A stretch of 38,414 bases of DNA, from NCBI GenBank assembly GCA_003136415.1, contig PLEI01000017.1, positions 1 to 38,414 of the forward strand. Reading direction: 5' to 3'. Positions 34,769 through 38,414 of this stretch are shown in pieces; position 1 is the first letter of the stretch; the number at the start of each line of letters is the position of its first letter. The notes beneath the pieces are model-generated. The model was not told the DNA's origin and did no database searches. It saw nothing but the letters and a program-made list of their open reading frames with translations. The DNA is from Acidimicrobiaceae bacterium. GTDB taxonomy: Bacteria > Actinomycetota > Acidimicrobiia > Acidimicrobiales > RAAP-2. Both the position numbers and the translations under genes were made by a program.

Positions 34769-35893
34769 TCACTTCTCAGTCCGATTCGTTTTTCGGCGCG
34801 CTGCGCTCTTCTTTTCAGACGCACTGCCTAGTCGCTGTTTGAACCTTGACGCCAGCTCTCTAGCCGGCATAGAGACGAATAGCTTGAATAGCGATGGGCG
34901 ATGTTGCAAGTGATGAAACAATCTAAATCGTCCAGCGTCCAGTCCTCGTCGCTCGCAGCGAGGAAGACTCGCTAGCAAGCCGTGGGCAATGGCATCTTGC
35001 CGTCTTGCCGCGAAGTAGTCCGGATGTAAATCAGTTGTCCACATCGGCGTCAAGCATGTCCATCCCCATGGTATGCAAATGTCCTCTAGCCATGTCCAGT
35101 CGCGAAGTTTCAGTCCCGAGATATCTTCGAGCGCAAGTGGTTTGAGTAAGAAAGGCTTCACGGCGACGACCTCTCTTCCAAGCTGGAGCCCCTTGCGGAC
35201 CACTGCAGGCCAGGGTATCGGCGCGACTGTTGGCCATGGATGACAAATCACCTTAAAGCCTTGCGCGAGGTACTTTTGTGCGTGACCGTGTTCGTGGTTG
35301 GCAAATGACATGTCAAACTCTTGCCAGCGCGCTAGATGGTAGATGCCGGTGTCGGTCAAGCCATAATGGCGAAGCCTCGTAAGTTCGCCTCCGCTTGGCC
35401 GCTCAAGCGTGTCACTAAAAGAAGTATCGGAATTGAGCAATTGGGTAAAAATATTGACACAGTGCATCTCCGAATCAAAAATGTTGGCTGCGCGAGAAAC
35501 CACTTCATCGTCCCACCAAAGGACCTGCATGTCGCCTTGCACTAGGTGCAGGAATTCAAATTCCTCTCTGATCGCGAGGTCGAAGGATTCCCGGTAGGCG
35601 TCATACAAGCCCCCAACCTTTTCATTTGTAAGGTTGTTCGAATTCCGAAGGATGAGCCTCATTCGAGGGTCTTCGGCGGCGACGCGAGCAAGTTCGTTTC
35701 TGAGGGCGGTGTCCGGACTCGCATTGTCTACTATGAGGACTTCGTCGTCGGGTGCGACAGACCGGATCGACCGCACAGCATTCAAGAAGCAATTGCGAAG
35801 TCCGTGACCCACGACGACGTGCAACACGCGATGGTTGGTCCGCTCTCCACTTGGATGCAAGACACGGGCTTCATTGTCGAACGATTCTGTCAA
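34769..35893 (-). CDS. GT2-like glycosyltransferase
   Basis: VLHVVVGHGLRNCFLNAVRSIRSVAPDDEVLIVDNASPDTALRNELARVAAEDPRMRLILRNSN GT-A fold start; predicted D-x-D-like QGDMQVLWWDDE. Confidence 0.75.
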   Translation of the reverse strand: MTESFDNEARVLHPSGERTNHRVLHVVVGHGLRNCFLNAVRSIRSVAPDDEVLIVDNASPDTALRNELARVAAEDPRMRLILRNSNNLTNEKVGGLYDAYRESFDLAIREEFEFLHLVQGDMQVLWWDDEVVSRAANIFDSEMHCVNIFTQLLNSDTSFSDTLERPSGGELTRLRHYGLTDTGIYHLARWQEFDMSFANHEHGHAQKYLAQGFKVICHPWPTVAPIPWPAVVRKGLQLGREVVAVKPFLLKPLALEDISGLKLRDWTWLEDICIPWGWTCLTPMWTTDLHPDYFAARRQDAIAHGLLASLPRCERRGLDAGRFRLFHHLQHRPSLFKLFVSMPARELASRFKQRLGSASEKKSAARRKTNRTEK

Positions 35894-36417
35894 GTTGAGT
35901 CCGCTCGTACTGTAGGCGAAGGCCTCATAATAGCGTCAACCTTTTCGGACGATGTGCCGAAGGAGCCAGTGCAACAACCTCAGCGCGTTTCTCCTTGGGC
36001 TTCCAACTAACGAGGGTGGTTTGTTGGGTTTGTGACCAGTCACGACACTTCTGAATTGGCGACTTTACGACTGCCAGATGCGACTGCGCATGGCCGCTCA
36101 TTTAGCGGTTGGGAATGACTGAGGCCAAGGTCATGGCAAATCCACTACCGGGGTATTCCTAGCCGTTTCGTTGTAGCCTTCTCCACTCTGGAGAGTCAGC
36201 GTTGCAGATCAATTCTCTGTTTTTTGAATCGTAGTTCGAATGAGAAACTGAATTCGAGTCGTCGTTCTCGTTTCGAGCTGGACCGGAACTGGCGTGGACC
36301 GCTTGTGCAACGTAAGGCACGAGCGTGTGGCACTTTTGAGGCGATCGTGGACAAGTACCGCAAAATCAGCGCCTGACTTCAGAATGCAACGCGCATGCCT
36401 CTCTCTCACTTTGCCTT

Positions 36418-37521
36418 TCAGTCCTCGGAGTGAAGTGGCACGGCGCGCGCGGACCTCGAAACTTTCGATAGTCGGCGTCGCTCTCTGCGCCACCCGAAAG
36501 TGAACCCCACGTTGGCGACTATTTCTTCCGCGAGCGCCAAGACTGGATAAATCGCTGCCTCTAAGTCGTGCTCACTTAAAGAACTTCTGACCCACCTCCG
36601 CCAGACCACGAACGGAACCATCAGGGCAGAGGCGATAGCAACAATGAAGGAGAAAGGCGCCATTGCTACCAGTAAGACTACGGAAAGGCCGCCGACAGGG
36701 CGCAATCCTGGGATGCCACCTTGGCGCGCCCAGGTTCGACCGTTGGCAGTTCCATAAAGATAGGAGCGGCGCAAGGTGTCTCCAAGTCCGGGCCCAAAAA
36801 AATGTGCGACGACAATCGACTCGTAGCAAACCACCGCATCGTTACCGAATCGACCGCGTAGGTTTACGCAAACAAGTTCCTCGTCGCCCCCAAATCGGAT
36901 CGTTGGGTCGAATCCGCCCACTGCGTGGAGGGCCTCAAGGTTGAAGGACATATTGGCGCCCACGAGTGAATATACGGGCCGAATCGGCGGTCGCGCGGAG
37001 GACTCCTTGTGCATGTATGCGCGCAGGCGTTGGATGAACGTGGTGGCGTGGGCGACGTCGAGTTCAGTGGGGGCTAGCGGGTTGTGGCGGGACAAATACC
37101 TTTGGGTCATTGAAGTGACGTTCGCCACGGTGACGACTCCGCCAATTGCCCTGACGTCAACCGATGCGTCGTCCCACGCAGCCACCAACGCTTCGCACCA
37201 GTCGGGCGGTACAACTACATCATCGTCGGTGAATGCAACGAGTATTCCTTTCGCTCGAGCGACGCCCGCGTTGCGCGCGGCGGACAAACCCCGATTGGTG
37301 CTCAATGTTACGAATTCAACGTCGTAATTGGCGACCACCCCGGCCGTGTCTTCTGTTGAGCCGTCGTCAACCACGATGATATGAATTCTCTCTCGGATTG
37401 TTTGTGCCTCGAGGGCATCCAGGCAATCGGGCAGCAACTTCGTTCGATTATGGGTGCAGACGACGATGGTGATCGCAGGAAATTTGGACTCGAGCGATTC
37501 GGGGAACTGAGAGCCAAACAT
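36418..37521 (-). CDS. Family 2 glycosyltransferase
   Basis: PAITIVVCTHNRTKLLPDCLDALEAQTIRERIHIIVVDDGSTEDTAGVV...NRGLSAARNAGVARAKGILVAFTDDDVVVPPDWCE; C-terminal TM helix. Confidence 0.93.
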   Translation of the reverse strand: MFGSQFPESLESKFPAITIVVCTHNRTKLLPDCLDALEAQTIRERIHIIVVDDGSTEDTAGVVANYDVEFVTLSTNRGLSAARNAGVARAKGILVAFTDDDVVVPPDWCEALVAAWDDASVDVRAIGGVVTVANVTSMTQRYLSRHNPLAPTELDVAHATTFIQRLRAYMHKESSARPPIRPVYSLVGANMSFNLEALHAVGGFDPTIRFGGDEELVCVNLRGRFGNDAVVCYESIVVAHFFGPGLGDTLRRSYLYGTANGRTWARQGGIPGLRPVGGLSVVLLVAMAPFSFIVAIASALMVPFVVWRRWVRSSLSEHDLEAAIYPVLALAEEIVANVGFTFGWRRERRRLSKVSRSARAVPLHSED

Positions 37522-37561
37522 GATAATGATGGTATCCGTGACAACGAGCCTTTGAGTGCCA

Positions 37562-37706
37562 GTATTCGATGACTTGAACGTTTAGTAAAATGATCGTGGC
37601 TTCTCATTCGCGTCAGCTATGCAAGCATTCTTTCAAACGCGAGAAATGCGGTATTCCGGCGGATTAAGAGCGGCGAGTAATGGACTAAGCGGTATTCGAT
37701 GACTTG
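37562..37706. repeat. Direct repeat GTATTCGATGACTTG (37562-37576 and 37692-37706)
   Basis: 15-nt exact repeat, 130 bp apart, upstream of the GT2 gene. Confidence 0.6.
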
Positions 37707-37980
37707 GCGCGATTCAGCATTGAAGTGCATGCTGGCCTACTTAACTGTCCGTCCTTCAGCCCATAGCCCAGCGCCGCCGGACTATTGAAAATTCACGCCA
37801 TTTCGATCCAACACATCTCCGAATTCACTTCAGGAGGAGCCCCACGTGGCTACCTTGCAGTAGGCATGTTTATTTGACTTGTTAACCATTTACCGGTTCT
37901 GGTTCGACGCGTGCGGGTAAGATGCCTCCTTCAAATCGACCTGTTCTTCGAGAGAATTTCTGACCTTTTTTCGAAATCGT

Positions 37981-38414
37981 TCACCCGTAGAGTTCTTTGG
38001 AAGCAATGCTAAACCACTTGCGAAACGCCGCCAAGGACAAGGGCGTCGCGGGCCCAATTTTCAATGTTCCGCCATTACTTGCGTCGAAATACGACTCAAA
38101 TGCGAAGTCTTCATGAGCGAAAGTAGATCCGATGCCGTTGACATACGCTGGATCGTCCCCATTTGGTTTGGGGAGGAGCCCCCATTCTGGAAAACTCATG
38201 GGCTTACCCTGCATCTTCGCGAAAGATTCAAAGGCCAAGAGCCCTGCGGGCTCGTGGGTGAGCTGATTCCAAGAAACTGTTGAGCCGTCGCGAGCCGTGC
38301 ATGATGCGTCATAGAGATCCAACCCCAAAATGTCAACGTACGCATTCCCCGGGTAGTAGTTGACGTAGGGGAAGTTCATGTAGCAGGCGCTCGGGTTCCA
38401 ATCAAAGAGAAAGT
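37981..38414 (-). CDS. Glycoside hydrolase, GH26 (beta-mannanase-like), C-terminal part (open at right edge)
   Basis: Reading continues past the listed Met to the window end: FLFDWNPSACYMNFPYVNYYPGNAYVDILGLDLYD...GKPMSFPEWGLLPKPNGDDPAYVNGI; W-N, YYPGN-YVDI-GLDLYD and EWG motifs typical of GH26. Confidence 0.8.
   Translation of the reverse strand, partial: FLFDWNPSACYMNFPYVNYYPGNAYVDILGLDLYDASCTARDGSTVSWNQLTHEPAGLLAFESFAKMQGKPMSFPEWGLLPKPNGDDPAYVNGIGSTFAHEDFAFESYFDASNGGTLKIGPATPLSLAAFRKWFSIASKELYG

Noticed and set aside
1-38414. CRISPR arrays, rRNA operons, complete IS elements, retron/toxin-antitoxin modules
   Set aside because: No regularly spaced repeats, rRNA motifs, transposase genes with terminal repeats, or reverse transcriptase/TA signatures were seen.

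Overview
High-GC actinobacterial-type chromosome segment (possibly Acidimicrobiia; inferred from style only). It reads in blocks. (1) 1-2.5 kb: 2-oxoacid:acceptor oxidoreductase subunit (partial) and an Fe-S/FAD GltD-like oxidoreductase. (2) 2.7-5.9 kb: DsbA-like protein, MMPL transporter and a DUF2892-like protein, with a perfect CsoR/CstR-like palindrome between the last two. (3) ~6.06-6.43 kb: decayed copy of the 5' end and upstream region of the GltD-like gene. (4) 6.5-13.3 kb: miscellaneous genes (MarR, channel-like membrane protein, GNAT, DUF1697, alpha/beta hydrolase, methyltransferase, aldose epimerase, MBL-fold) and a frameshifted CorA relic. (5) 13.6-20.1 kb: CitE-like lyase + MaoC divergent from acyl-CoA carboxylase beta/alpha + acyl-CoA dehydrogenase, resembling the mycobacterial leucine-degradation locus. 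(6) 20.3-32.8 kb: the most interesting block, an apparently uncharacterised catabolic cluster. It holds an SsuA/NMT1-type ABC importer (binding protein split from permease/ATPase), creatininase-family hydrolase, cupin, D-2-hydroxyacid dehydrogenase, Gfo/Idh/MocA oxidoreductase, split UxaA/SuyAB-type lyase, LVIVD-repeat protein and FadR-type GntR regulator, then LysR and a TDT-family exporter. A recurrent FadR-like motif (AAGAGGTCnGACC) lies upstream of its transcription units. (7) 33.1-38.4 kb: integrase remnant, then an AT-richer polysaccharide island (GT14-like and GT2 glycosyltransferases, GH26-like hydrolase). All assignments are from reading sequence; no database search was run.
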